DNA of 64,000 nucleotides from Maribacter sp. MMG018 (GCF_018100785.1 NZ_JAGJEC010000001.1:1612001-1676000); one strand, 5' to 3'. Shown: positions 8,464-17,716, numbered from the stretch's first letter. Made by a program: numbers and translations. Notes: generated by a model from the letters alone, not told the origin.

Positions 8464-9243
8464 ATGGTCATACTTTCTTTAGGTAACCAAGAAGTTACCA
8501 TAGATAATGGTGAGCTGATCAGTTATAAGGTGAACGGCCACGAATATATACACCAAAAGGGAAGTCCGGGGTGGCGTAGTTCGGATACCGAAATGTTTCC
8601 GATCATAGGTCCTACCAATGAAGCGGATTTTACAGTCGAAACGGAAAAAGGAAAAGCTGTTCAAGATCAGCACGGACTGCTGCGGGAAATGACCTATGAA
8701 AAGCAAGAGCATTCAAAAACCAAAGTGGTGTATAAAAAAAGTTATACAGCTAACGATACCGTAAAAAACTCGAAATTTCCAGAAAAATCTACCAAAGCAG
8801 CGCTTTTTTGGCCTTATGATTTTGTTTTTGAGAAAACTTTTGCCCTAGGCGAAGAGGGTTTGGGGGTCACGTTCCAAATTTCGGGAGAAAAACGAATGCC
8901 CTTTATGTTAGGGTACCATCCTGCATTCAATTTAACTACCGGCGATGTAAAAATAATAGCCGGTGAAAAAGACATTACATTGCCCGAAGTTTTGGCGGTT
9001 GGTAGTAGGGCCATGCCCGTTTTGAGTACCTCTAAAATATCCCTAGTCGATGGCGAACATGGTTTAACGATCACGACTCAAGGTTTTCCTCATTTTATGC
9101 TATGGACAGAAGTGTCAAACATGGTTTGTATAGAACCCATTACTTTTTATCCATATGCGGTAGACCAGAAAGATTTACATTGGGGATTCGACTATTTATC
9201 GGACAATAACGGAACTTTTCATGTGTTTCTGAAACCATCATAA
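8464..9243 (+). CDS. Aldose 1-epimerase family protein
   Basis: A cytoplasmic beta-sandwich protein of 259 residues of the galactose mutarotase-like family (LacX/YeaD type). Visible are the N-terminal strands with HEYIHQ and WRSSDTEMFPIIGPT, the central MPFMLGYHPAF (conserved His) and the C-terminal CIEPITFYPYAVDQ (conserved Glu). The family interconverts sugar anomers; the exact sugar, or a phosphosugar, cannot be told. It lacks a signal peptide, unlike the peptidase just upstream with which it is cotranscribed, so the functional link between the two is unclear. Confidence 0.9.
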   Translation: MVILSLGNQEVTIDNGELISYKVNGHEYIHQKGSPGWRSSDTEMFPIIGPTNEADFTVETEKGKAVQDQHGLLREMTYEKQEHSKTKVVYKKSYTANDTVKNSKFPEKSTKAALFWPYDFVFEKTFALGEEGLGVTFQISGEKRMPFMLGYHPAFNLTTGDVKIIAGEKDITLPEVLAVGSRAMPVLSTSKISLVDGEHGLTITTQGFPHFMLWTEVSNMVCIEPITFYPYAVDQKDLHWGFDYLSDNNGTFHVFLKPS

Positions 9244-9269
9244 TGTCAGTTTTTAAGTGATACCAGCAG

Positions 9270-9611
9270 ATGGCCTATAGCGAATATTTAGTGGATCGGG
9301 TTAGAAATCGTTTAAGGGGAATCGGTTTTCTAGAGGAAAAGAAAATGATGGGAGCCCTTGTGTTTATGCTGAACGGGAAGATGTGTATTGGTGTTGATGT
9401 GGATAAGGCTACAACTAATGATCGTTTGATGGTAAGGGTAGGAAAATTGAATTACGGGAAGCTTTTGGGTGAAAAGGGTAGCAAACAAATGAATTTTACG
9501 GGAAAACCTTCGAAAGGATTTCTTTATATATATCCAGAAGGCTTTGATTCTGAAGAAGACCTGGATTTTTGGGTAGAACAAGCGATTAAATTTAATAAGT
9601 TACTGGTGTAG
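9270..9611 (+). CDS. TfoX/Sxy N-terminal domain protein
   Basis: A small soluble protein of 113 residues consisting of one TfoX-N domain, with the family features KKMMGALVFMLNGKMCIGV and a C-terminal GFLYIYPEGF segment. In gamma-proteobacteria the two-domain TfoX activates competence, but stand-alone TfoX-N proteins in Bacteroidetes have no known role, so a competence function should not be assumed. It starts 26 bases after the aldose-epimerase-like gene and may belong to the same transcript. Confidence 0.88.
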   Translation: MAYSEYLVDRVRNRLRGIGFLEEKKMMGALVFMLNGKMCIGVDVDKATTNDRLMVRVGKLNYGKLLGEKGSKQMNFTGKPSKGFLYIYPEGFDSEEDLDFWVEQAIKFNKLLV

Positions 9612-9635
9612 TTTAGCAAGTGTAATCTAATTGAT

Positions 9636-9643
9636 TAATTTTG
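9636..9643 (+). promoter_or_regulatory. -7 box before the SulP gene
   Basis: TAATTTTG matches TAnnTTTG perfectly; the GTG start at 9648 again begins five bases after the last G. Confidence 0.5.
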
Positions 9644-9647
9644 GGGA

Positions 9648-11375
9648 GTGAGGCGATTTTTACCTTTTTTGGTTTGGATAACCACCTATAAAAAAGAATA
9701 TTTCACGAAAGACTTAATAGCGGGTCTTACTGTCGGAATAGTGTTGGTACCCCAAGGTATGGCGTATGCCATGATTGCAGGGTTGCCACCGGTATATGGT
9801 TTGTATACCTCGTTATTTCCCATTTTAACATACGTGTTTTTAGGAACTTCTAGGAAAGTTGCTGTGGGGCCGGTTGCCATGGATTCGCTTTTGGTGGCGG
9901 CAAGTCTTTCGACCCTCGCTATTTCAGGGGTAGAGAACTATATAGCCATGGTTTTGGTTCTTACACTAATGGTAGGGGCCACCCAATTATTGTTAGGGAT
10001 CTTACGGATGGGGTTTTTGGTCAATTTCTTGTCCAAACCGGTTATAAGTGGGTTTACTTCCGCGGCCGCATTTATAATAATGTTCAGCCAATTAAAACAT
10101 TTGTTGGGGTTAGAAGTGGCCGGAAGTAACAAGTTTCATGAAATCATACAGTTTACTTTTGATAAGATAACGGATACCAATCCTGTAGATTTGGCTATAG
10201 GTCTCATAGGAATCTTAATCATTCTCGCCTTCAAGAAATGGAGAAAGAGTTTTCCGGCCATACTTTTGGTCGTTGTACTGGGGATCGTAGCTGTATTCTA
10301 TTTAGACTTGGGTGAGTACGGTGTAAGATTGGTAGGTGAAGTTCCCAAAGGCTTTCCATCCTTTTCGGTACCCAATGTTAATTTTGTGAATCTAGAACAG
10401 TTATGGCCAATGGCTTTAGCTTTGGCGCTGGTGGGGTATTTAGAGACCGTTTCAATAGGTAAGGCCATGGAAGAAAAGAGCGGGGAGGAAACCATTGACG
10501 CCGATCAAGAGCTTGTGGCATTGGGCAGTTCTAATATCGTTGGTTCTCTTTTTCACGGGTATCCTTCAACGGCAAGTTTCTCTAGGTCTGCCATTAACTA
10601 TGCCGCAGGTGCGCAAACCAATTTGGCAGGTCTGTTCAGCGTTGTGTTGGTAGTGCTTACATTATTGTTCTTTACGCCCATATTTAGGTTTTTGCCCAAT
10701 GCAGCTTTGGCAAGTATCATTATGGTTTCCGTTTTTGGTTTGATCGACCTTAAATACGCTAAAGTACTTTGGGCGGATAGAAAAGATGAGTTTGCGGTAT
10801 TGTTACTGACTTTTCTGATTACTCTTTTTGTTGGCATAACCCAAGGTATTCTGATCGGGGTGCTTTTGTCGTTGTTGCTAATGGTGTATCGTACGTCAAA
10901 ACCCCACTTTGCCGAATTGGGCAATGTAAAAGGGTCCGATTATTATAAGAACATCAAAAGGTTTGATGATGAGGTGATAATACGAAAAGATCTCTTGATC
11001 GTACGGTTCGACTCTCAATTGTATTTTGGTAATTCGGCATATTTCAAAAAAGAGTTGTTGAAACAGATAAAGGGTAAAGGCCCAGACCTAAAAGCGGTTA
11101 TTTTAAACGCGGAGGCCATTAATTATATAGATGCCACTGCAGCGGATACACTTTCAAAGCTAATACACCAAATTCATGAAAATGGACTGCAATTTTATAT
11201 AGCCGGGGCTATTGGTCCTATGCGCGATATTATTTTTAACAGTAAAATTATTCATGAACTACAAAAAGAGTTCTTGTTCGTAAAAACGAAAGAGGCCGTT
11301 GATTTTTATGATAATCCAGATAAGGTTCCAATGATTACCACCAGGGTCGCCCATGAGAACAGTAAGCTCAAATAG
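9648..11375 (+). CDS. SulP-family anion transporter with STAS domain
   Basis: An inner-membrane transporter of 575 residues. The SulP core covers about residues 20-420, with the signatures VGIVLVPQGMAYAMIAGLPP in the first helices and GYPSTASFSRSAIN in the middle, and a C-terminal STAS domain (about 440-550, AINYIDATAADTL). Members carry sulfate, bicarbonate or other anions with H+ or Na+; the substrate is not fixed by sequence. In this window sulfate handling would be useful because of the sulfatase, but the gene is far from that locus. The start is GTG at 9648; the next in-frame ATG would cut off the first helix. Confidence 0.95.
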   Translation: MRRFLPFLVWITTYKKEYFTKDLIAGLTVGIVLVPQGMAYAMIAGLPPVYGLYTSLFPILTYVFLGTSRKVAVGPVAMDSLLVAASLSTLAISGVENYIAMVLVLTLMVGATQLLLGILRMGFLVNFLSKPVISGFTSAAAFIIMFSQLKHLLGLEVAGSNKFHEIIQFTFDKITDTNPVDLAIGLIGILIILAFKKWRKSFPAILLVVVLGIVAVFYLDLGEYGVRLVGEVPKGFPSFSVPNVNFVNLEQLWPMALALALVGYLETVSIGKAMEEKSGEETIDADQELVALGSSNIVGSLFHGYPSTASFSRSAINYAAGAQTNLAGLFSVVLVVLTLLFFTPIFRFLPNAALASIIMVSVFGLIDLKYAKVLWADRKDEFAVLLLTFLITLFVGITQGILIGVLLSLLLMVYRTSKPHFAELGNVKGSDYYKNIKRFDDEVIIRKDLLIVRFDSQLYFGNSAYFKKELLKQIKGKGPDLKAVILNAEAINYIDATAADTLSKLIHQIHENGLQFYIAGAIGPMRDIIFNSKIIHELQKEFLFVKTKEAVDFYDNPDKVPMITTRVAHENSKLK

Positions 11376-11531
11376 TTGCGTACCTGTTGGTGTTGTCCAT
11401 ATCCTACTAACCCTTTAAGGTTCATATTATGACCAATGTCATAAAATGAAAGCATGCAACCGATTATTTTTATCATTGAGAATTTGTATTATAATTCTTT
11501 AATAACCTGCTAATTGAATAATTGAATAGAT

Positions 11532-11660
11532 ATGGAAAATTTGGTACCCTTGGTCAACTGGAGTTACGGAATAGTTATAATCGGTGTTTTTGTGGCGGTA
11601 GTGGTCATTTTAATACTGGTATTGGTCAGTATGATGAACAGTGGAAAGAAAAAAGAGTAA
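11532..11660 (+). CDS. 42-residue single-helix membrane protein
   Basis: A short reading frame starting at ATG 11532. The peptide has a short polar N-terminus (MENLVPLVNWSY), one hydrophobic helix (about residues 13-33) and a basic tail (MNSGKKKE). The composition is that of a real small membrane protein, and similar short ORFs are common in Flavobacteriaceae. Its function is unknown. It begins 156 bases after the SulP gene; two further tiny membrane proteins follow. Confidence 0.6.
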   Translation: MENLVPLVNWSYGIVIIGVFVAVVVILILVLVSMMNSGKKKE

Positions 11661-11825
11661 ATATGTCTTTTTTCGATAAGCAAAAACGTTAGTTTAATTG
11701 ATAATTGATTCGTATTTTATGGCAAGGATTTTATAAATACACCCTAATTGTTAAAAATATCTTAAATTTTTTTAAGATAACGTCTTATATTTTAATACCT
11801 TTAAGTAGGATTTGTATTACACAAG

Positions 11826-12008
11826 ATGATTAAAAATTTTATTCAGCGTATAGGATTGATAAATTTTATAATGCTTTTGGTAGTCTTATCCATTATAATC
11901 GTATCCGAAGTATTGTTTTTAAGGGGAGACCAGCTCGAAGCTATATTTATTGCTCTATGGGCCCCGACAATTCTAGGTTTTATGAATTACTTAAAGTATC
12001 GTAAATAG
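11826..12008 (+). CDS. 60-residue membrane protein
   Basis: A small protein with two hydrophobic segments (about residues 10-32 and 40-53) and a basic C-terminus (YLKYRK). No family is recognised. Its stop codon overlaps the GTG of the next small gene in TAGTG, which suggests translational coupling. A degenerate promoter box (TAGGATTTG, one base too long) lies just upstream near 11806. Function unknown. Confidence 0.6.
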   Translation: MIKNFIQRIGLINFIMLLVVLSIIIVSEVLFLRGDQLEAIFIALWAPTILGFMNYLKYRK

Positions 12009-12100
12009 TGGACTTTGTTTTAATCTATTCGTTGATTGTCGGCTTTATCTTTTTGGTATGGCTTTTTTTCGTGATACGGATGTATAATAAAATGAAATAG
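12008..12100 (+). CDS. 30-residue membrane peptide coupled to the upstream gene
   Basis: Starts with the GTG that overlaps the preceding stop (TAGTG at 12006-12010). The peptide is almost one hydrophobic helix (FVLIYSLIVGFIFLVWLFFVI) with a short basic tail (RMYNKMK). The overlap and the clean helix-plus-basic-tail design are the only evidence that it is real. It ends 12 bases before the stop of the convergent exonuclease gene. Confidence 0.4.
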   Translation: MDFVLIYSLIVGFIFLVWLFFVIRMYNKMK

Positions 12101-12112
12101 CAATACCCGTCT

Positions 12113-13495
12113 TTAGCGGGTGGTTTCCGCTGTGAACTTCAATATTTTAGGCTCTTTTTTTCTTATAAACGATTCTAGTATGCGTTGTGCTTCTAGGGTA
12201 CTTTGCTGCCTTATCAAATAGTTTTCAAAATCGTCCAAATGTGTGAGGCTGGTTTCTTTTGAAACAAAACCATAGCCTACATAGATATTTCTTCTTGTAA
12301 GTACAAATGCTTCTTCATCAATGGTTCTGCCCTTGGTCTTTATAACGTAATCGGTTTTGGTCTCCTCTAGCGATTCTATGGCGGTAACCACCCTTTCATT
12401 ATATTCTTTTGTATATGATAGATCAGAACATATGCCGATGCATTGTTTGATCTTATAGTGGGAGCAGCTTTCAACATTTTCTTGTAAGTGACAATATTTA
12501 GGACACAGCTCAAATGTTTCACAGAGCGATTCTAAAAAAAGCCTACATTCCGTTATGCTATAAAATATATGCAACGGATTGGGGGCCATTTTTAATTTGT
12601 TGAAAGCTAAATGAAGAATACCGTTCCGGTCTTCATAGCTAAATATGGCGTACTGTTGAACCTGTCTTTTTTGGGCCCTGTTAAACTTGGGATAGTGTCT
12701 TTTTATTTCGGCCGATTCCTGTAGAAGGGCGATCAGTTCACTTCCGGTTTCTTCATAGTCCAAGTATGAGGTCTCAGAACAAAGGGTAACCTCTTTTGTT
12801 GATTTGTCGTAAAAATGGCTTAGCACCCTCTTTTTAATATTAATGGCCTTACCTACGTATATAATTTTTCCCTTACTGTCTTTAAAGTAATAGACACCGG
12901 GGGTGGTGGGTAACTTTTCGAACTCTGCCTTTGGCAGTGAAGGTGGTAGTGTAGCTTCTTGCGATTTGGCGTTTAAGAAAGATTTGAAAACCTTATCTGC
13001 ATTGGGTGTTCTTAATAATTTATGAAACAACAACATGGTGGCGTGTGCATCGCCCCTGGCCCTGTGCCTGTCTTTTAAAGGTATACCTATGGCAGAACAT
13101 AGCTTGCCCAAGCTGTACGAGTTATAACCCGGAATCAGTTTTCTGGAGAGCCTTACGGTACATAATTTCTTTCGAACAAAATCCAGCCCTATCTGTTGAA
13201 ATTCGTTCTTTATAACGTTGTAGTCAAAATTTACGCTATGGGCAACAAAAATGGTATCTGCCGTAATTTCTAATATTTTATGGGCTATTTCGTCGAGCTT
13301 TGGGGCATTTCGCACCATATCGTTATCGATGCCGGTAAGGCCGGTTATAAAATAGGGAATCTCACATTCTGGGTTTACCAATGATGTAAATTCGTCTATG
13401 ACCTCATAACCATTGGTTTTAAAGATGGAAATTTCTGTAATACGGTTGCCTTTTATACCGTTGCCGGTGGTCTCTATGTCTACAATGCTATACAA
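12113..13495 (-). CDS. DnaQ-like 3'-5' exonuclease fused to a GIY-YIG (UvrC/Cho-like) domain
   Basis: A cytoplasmic protein of 460 residues. Residues 1-165 are a DEDDh exonuclease: Asp6 and Glu8 in DIETTG, the Asp-containing middle motif, and HRARGD (His144, Asp149). Residues about 192-275 are a GIY-YIG nuclease (GVYYF at 200-204, IIYVG at 211-215, then KKRVLSHF), as in UvrC and Cho. The C-terminal part has a Cys-rich stretch (CPKYCHLQ...CSHYKIKQCIGIC). Such fusions are known in Bacteroidetes and Actinobacteria and are thought to act in DNA repair; this is not proven. The start is TTG at 13495, since no ATG precedes the first catalytic motif. Confidence 0.92.
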   Translation of the reverse strand: MYSIVDIETTGNGIKGNRITEISIFKTNGYEVIDEFTSLVNPECEIPYFITGLTGIDNDMVRNAPKLDEIAHKILEITADTIFVAHSVNFDYNVIKNEFQQIGLDFVRKKLCTVRLSRKLIPGYNSYSLGKLCSAIGIPLKDRHRARGDAHATMLLFHKLLRTPNADKVFKSFLNAKSQEATLPPSLPKAEFEKLPTTPGVYYFKDSKGKIIYVGKAINIKKRVLSHFYDKSTKEVTLCSETSYLDYEETGSELIALLQESAEIKRHYPKFNRAQKRQVQQYAIFSYEDRNGILHLAFNKLKMAPNPLHIFYSITECRLFLESLCETFELCPKYCHLQENVESCSHYKIKQCIGICSDLSYTKEYNERVVTAIESLEETKTDYVIKTKGRTIDEEAFVLTRRNIYVGYGFVSKETSLTHLDDFENYLIRQQSTLEAQRILESFIRKKEPKILKFTAETTR

Positions 13496-13573
13496 AAATC
13501 GGAATTGTTTACTATAAAGTTAGCGCATTTTTACATCTTATAAGCCGATTTTTAAATAACGAATACACAAATG

Positions 13574-15877
13574 CTATATGTTGTAGTTTCTTTCTAAATG
13601 AACAATGATCGATTTGCTAATAGGGGTATTGCTCTTATCCGCAAAATGGTTGTGTGGTACTATGATATTGGTTTCGGGAAAATAGGCGGCCAGGTTGCCT
13701 TTTGGTATGTTATAGGGTATGATCAAAAATTTCTCCGCGCGTCTTTCCTTATTTTCATAATTGCTGATCAAATCGACAACATCAAATTTTTTGTAACCGA
13801 AACGGTTCATGTCCGCAATGTTCATAAAAACCACACGACGCTCGTTTTTAATGCCCCTGTACCGGTCGTTAAGTCCGTAAATAGTGGTGTTGAATTGATC
13901 GTGAGACCGTATCGTCATCAATAAAAACTCGTTGGGTCTTAATCGGTGCTGTGCCAATCGGCAGATACTGAATTGCGCTTTTTTATTAGGCAATTTATTA
14001 AAATCCAGTTCTCTAACATTATTGGGTAGATAGTAACCGGCTCCTTCCGATGCTTTTTGTACTTCTTTAAAACCCTTGATCGTTTGGGATATTTTTTCTC
14101 TTATGAGGTCATAATCGTTTCCTAGTCGTTTCCATTCAACAGGGTGGGTTCCCTTAAAATAGGCATCGGCAATACCAGCAATAATTTCAGGTTCACTTTT
14201 TAACTGTTCTGATTTAGGTGTTAACAAACCTTTGGTTCTATGTACCTTTCCCATGCTGTTCTCAACAGTTAAAAATTGTGATTTCCCATTTTTTGAGTCC
14301 TTTTCCGAACGCCCTAAAGTGGGTAGGATCAATGCTGTTTTTCCTGTTATTAAGTGGCTGCGGTTAAGTTTGGTGCTTATCTGTACCGTTAAATTACATT
14401 GTTGCAGGGCTTCTGCGGCATATACGGTATCGGCCACGGCAGAAATAAAGTTGCCGCCAAGGGCAACAAAGACTTTCGCCTTGTTTTGGTGCATGGCCTC
14501 AAGGGCATGTACCGTGTCTAGCCCCTCTTTGTCGGGTGGGGTAAAACCAAAAATATTTTTTATGGCTGTATTAAGCTCTTCGGATACATGGTGCATAATA
14601 CCCACTGTTCTGTCACCTTGTACATTACTGTGCCCCCTTACCGGACAAGTACCGGCACCGGGTTTGCCCAAACTACCTTTTAAAAGCAATAGGTTTACAC
14701 ATTCCTTAATGTTATCAACACCATTTTTGTGTTGCGTAAGGCCCATGGCCCAACAAATGATCACTTTATTGTTCTTTGCCAAGAGTTCAACAGTCTCGGT
14801 GATTTTTTCATCTGAGACCCCACATGCCTCTAAAAGTTCATCTTCAGAAAAATTGGCGAGATCGGCCAAAAGCACCTCATAACCTTGGGTGTGTTTTTTA
14901 ATAAAATCAAGGTCAAATACTGTATTGTCGGTCGTAGCCAACTTGGCAAGTCTCTTAATGATCAGTTTTAAAAGAGCTACATCTTGGTTTATTTTTACCT
15001 GTAAATGAATGTCGGTGAGTGAAGTGCCCTTTGTTAGTCCCGAAATTGATTGGGGGTCCTTAAAACGAATAAGCCCCGCTTCTGCCAAAGGGTTAATGGT
15101 AATGATCTTACCTCCGTTATTTTTACATTTTTCTAGGGCCGATAACATTCTGGGGTGATTGGTGCCGGGGTTTTGTCCTATGACCATTACAACTTCGGCT
15201 TTGTGGAAATCTTCTAGTTTTACCGAGCCTTTTCCTATTCCCAATGTTTCTGAAAGAGCGACACCACTGCTCTCATGGCACATGTTTGAGCAATCTGGCA
15301 TGTTGTTGGTGCCAAAGGCCCTTATAAAAAGACCGTATAAAAACGCAGCTTCATTACTAGATCTTCCCGAAGTATAAAAAATACCTTCATCGGGAGAATT
15401 TAAAGCCCTTAATTCATGGGCGATAAGCGTATAGGCATCTTCCCAAGATATGGGGCTGTAGTGAATTTCCCCTTCACGCAGTATCATGGGCTGGGTTAAA
15501 CGACCGCTTTTTCCAATTTTAAAATCGGACCAATTGGAGATTTTTTCGACACTATATTTTTTAAAAAATGCTTCATCGACTTTTTTGTAGGTTGCTTCTT
15601 CTGCCAGTGCTTTTGCCCCATTTTCACAATATTCTCCTAGTTTAGAAGGTTTGTCGGGGTCTGGCCATGCGCATCCGGGACAATCGAATCCTTCTTTTTG
15701 GTTCATATGTGATAGGGTAGACAATGCTTCTAAGGCACCCATTTCTTTAAAAGTATGTTGTACGGCTACTTTTACGGCAGGTATGCCAGCTGCGAAATTT
15801 TTGGGTTCTTTAAGGGTGATTCCTGTAAATTCTATATTTCCTGTCAAGGATATGTTTCTTTTGTTGGATGTGGACAT
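13574..15877 (-). CDS. FdhF/YdeP-family molybdopterin oxidoreductase
   Basis: 767 residues from the ATG at 15877, close to the ~760 of E. coli YdeP; an in-frame upstream ATG would add a hydrophobic 23-residue stretch that the family lacks. It is a formate-dehydrogenase-H-like enzyme with a bis-MGD molybdenum site. Visible are the N-terminal DCPGCAWPD, the region FYTSGRSSNEAAF, a Cys in NMCHESSG at the usual substrate loop, VMVIGQNPGTNHP (cofactor binding), GLTQHKNGVDN and a C-terminal molydopterin-dinucleotide domain (about 640-760). No selenocysteine codon is used. YdeP is linked to acid resistance, but the substrate of this family is not settled. FdhD and cofactor genes are not in the window. 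Confidence 0.92.
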   Translation of the reverse strand: MSTSNKRNISLTGNIEFTGITLKEPKNFAAGIPAVKVAVQHTFKEMGALEALSTLSHMNQKEGFDCPGCAWPDPDKPSKLGEYCENGAKALAEEATYKKVDEAFFKKYSVEKISNWSDFKIGKSGRLTQPMILREGEIHYSPISWEDAYTLIAHELRALNSPDEGIFYTSGRSSNEAAFLYGLFIRAFGTNNMPDCSNMCHESSGVALSETLGIGKGSVKLEDFHKAEVVMVIGQNPGTNHPRMLSALEKCKNNGGKIITINPLAEAGLIRFKDPQSISGLTKGTSLTDIHLQVKINQDVALLKLIIKRLAKLATTDNTVFDLDFIKKHTQGYEVLLADLANFSEDELLEACGVSDEKITETVELLAKNNKVIICWAMGLTQHKNGVDNIKECVNLLLLKGSLGKPGAGTCPVRGHSNVQGDRTVGIMHHVSEELNTAIKNIFGFTPPDKEGLDTVHALEAMHQNKAKVFVALGGNFISAVADTVYAAEALQQCNLTVQISTKLNRSHLITGKTALILPTLGRSEKDSKNGKSQFLTVENSMGKVHRTKGLLTPKSEQLKSEPEIIAGIADAYFKGTHPVEWKRLGNDYDLIREKISQTIKGFKEVQKASEGAGYYLPNNVRELDFNKLPNKKAQFSICRLAQHRLRPNEFLLMTIRSHDQFNTTIYGLNDRYRGIKNERRVVFMNIADMNRFGYKKFDVVDLISNYENKERRAEKFLIIPYNIPKGNLAAYFPETNIIVPHNHFADKSNTPISKSIIVHLERNYNI

Positions 15878-16119
15878 TGCGTTCCCCTTTTTTTGTATTT
15901 GATTCCAAGTTATTACAAATAGAATTAAACCCCATAGGAGCTTCACTATTATTTTAACTATTGGAATATAACAATCTGTTTATATTGTGGAGTCTACGAA
16001 AAAATAATGCCAACTGTTATTGGCGAAACGGAAGAAAATAGAATAATGGTCGACGGTGTTGTCTAAGGTAGCCTGCTAATGCAAACAGGCCCGATACGGA
16101 ATACTTTTAAAATAGAGGT

Positions 16120-16308
16120 CTATTCTTGTTCCGTTAGTTCTTTAGAATCGGTAATTTGGTCAGTATTGATCAAGTTGGTAGAGGTAACATCTTCTGAAAT
16201 CACAAATTCGGAAACCAAATCGTGTTGTTTGTTGCAAGAAGTTAAGTTTAAAAGAAAAGAAATAGAAAGTAAAGAAAACATTAGGGACTTTAGGGAGACT
16301 TTTTTCAT
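16120..16308 (-). CDS. Small lipoprotein of unknown function
   Basis: 62 residues: a basic N-terminus (MKKVSLK), hydrophobic core and lipobox LTSC, so the mature part is only about 37 residues, rich in Asp, Glu, Thr and Ser. No family is recognised. A perfect TAnnTTTG box on the same strand upstream (16362-16355) supports expression. It lies upstream of the molybdoenzyme gene on the same strand with a 240-base gap, so cotranscription is possible but unproven. Confidence 0.6.
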   Translation of the reverse strand: MKKVSLKSLMFSLLSISFLLNLTSCNKQHDLVSEFVISEDVTSTNLINTDQITDSKELTEQE

Positions 16309-16354
16309 TTAAGACTTAATGCTAATTGATTGATAATTGGTTGAATGGGTTTCT

Positions 16355-16362
16355 CAAAAATA
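16355..16362 (-). promoter_or_regulatory. -7 box for the small lipoprotein gene
   Basis: On the minus strand the sequence reads TATTTTTG, a perfect TAnnTTTG, about 46 bases before the ATG at 16308. Confidence 0.45.
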
Positions 16363-16551
16363 TCCATATGATTCTTTTAAACGATTAAAAGACCAATTTT
16401 TTCGATGAAATGCACTTAAAAAGTTATTACGATAAATTGTTAATAAAATTATCGATTGAATATTGTTGGTTAATTTTTTATTGATTAATAGATTTTGGGT
16501 GAAAAACTAAATGTTAAACGGGGCTTATACCAACTTAATTATATAGCAAAT

Positions 16552-17637
16552 ATGAATACCAAAATTTTAGTATCGTTATTATTGCTTCTCAGCAGTGTGC
16601 CAGAGGTTTATTCGCAAGAAGATAATACCAAGGTAGTATTGATTACGTTGGACGGTTTTCGTTGGCAAGAAATGTTTTCGGGGGCAGATCCACAACTTAT
16701 AACCAATCGGGAGTATGTACACGATACAACGGCACTTAAGAAAAGATTCTGGAGGGAAACACCGGAAGAACGTAGAAAGGCCTTACTTCCCTTCATATGG
16801 TCAGAGATATATGAAATAGGTCAGATTCATGGAAATCGTGCATTGGGGAGTAAGGTGGATTTAACGAATACCATGTGGTTTTCCTATCCTGGCTATAACG
16901 AAATATTAACGGGAAAAGCAGATGATAAGCGTATTGTTAGTAATGATAAGATACCTAATCCGAATAAAACTATTTTAGAATTGGCCAATAAAAGCGTAAG
17001 GTACAATAACAAGGTCTCGGCCTTTGGTAGTTGGGACGTTTTTCCTTTTATCATTAACGAGGGTCGCTCTGGTGTACCCGTAAATGCTGGTTTTGAAATA
17101 GCTAAAGAGGAAAATTTAACGGAAAGGGAAAAGTTCTTGAACCAATTGCAACCCATAGTACCCAGTCCGTGGAGCACTGTTAGGTTAGATGCTTTCACCC
17201 ACCATTATGCTATCGAGGAAATGAAAAAGAACCATCCGGAATTCATTTATATATCTTATGGGGAAACAGACGATTTTGCCCATGATGGTGATTATGGGGC
17301 CTATTTAAAATCGGCACATACGACAGATGCGTTAATAAGGGAACTTTGGAATTTTACACAATCGGATGGGTTTTATAAGAACAAGACCGTTTTTATGATC
17401 ACCACGGATCATGGTCGTGGAACAAAGCCCCTAGATACATGGAAAAGCCATGGTGGCGATATCGTCGGAGCGGGTAGTGTGTGGTTTATTGCCTTTGGTA
17501 AAGGGGTAAGTCCGAAAGGTGAGATAAAAAATGAAAAGCAACTTTTTAGTAATCAGATAGCGCCAACGATTATGAATGTTCTAGGGTTAAAAATAGATAA
17601 GGATAAAATGCCGGCAGATATTCTTGACTTAAACTAA
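16552..17637 (+). CDS. Alkaline-phosphatase-superfamily hydrolase
   Basis: A periplasmic protein of 361 residues, start ATG 16552 chosen because the signal peptide begins there (MNTKILVSLLLLLSS, cleavage near VYSQ); an upstream in-frame start would add 19 non-signal residues. The superfamily metal motifs are visible: LITLDGFRW (first Asp), FSYPGYNE (the Ser is the probable nucleophile), ETDDFAHDGD (Asp and His), ITTDHGRG (Asp-His) and SHGGD (His). This fits the nucleotide pyrophosphatase/phosphodiesterase branch; phosphatase, phosphodiesterase or sulfatase activity cannot be separated by eye. It ends before a clear terminator and appears to be a single-gene unit. Confidence 0.85.
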   Translation: MNTKILVSLLLLLSSVPEVYSQEDNTKVVLITLDGFRWQEMFSGADPQLITNREYVHDTTALKKRFWRETPEERRKALLPFIWSEIYEIGQIHGNRALGSKVDLTNTMWFSYPGYNEILTGKADDKRIVSNDKIPNPNKTILELANKSVRYNNKVSAFGSWDVFPFIINEGRSGVPVNAGFEIAKEENLTEREKFLNQLQPIVPSPWSTVRLDAFTHHYAIEEMKKNHPEFIYISYGETDDFAHDGDYGAYLKSAHTTDALIRELWNFTQSDGFYKNKTVFMITTDHGRGTKPLDTWKSHGGDIVGAGSVWFIAFGKGVSPKGEIKNEKQLFSNQIAPTIMNVLGLKIDKDKMPADILDLN

Positions 17638-17716
17638 ACTTCACCTTGGGGTAATTGTGTAATAACAATTGCGAGCCATCTTTGCTGTGAGGTTTAGAAT
17701 CAGTTTAAGTTAGTTT

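Noticed and set aside
12104-12121. Possible terminator ACCCG...CGGGT between the 30-residue peptide gene and the exonuclease gene
   Set aside because: Only a 5-base stem with a 7-base loop and no T-run.
16079-16312. 77-codon open frame on the plus strand
   Set aside because: It is the complement of the small lipoprotein gene, which has a signal peptide, lipobox and promoter.
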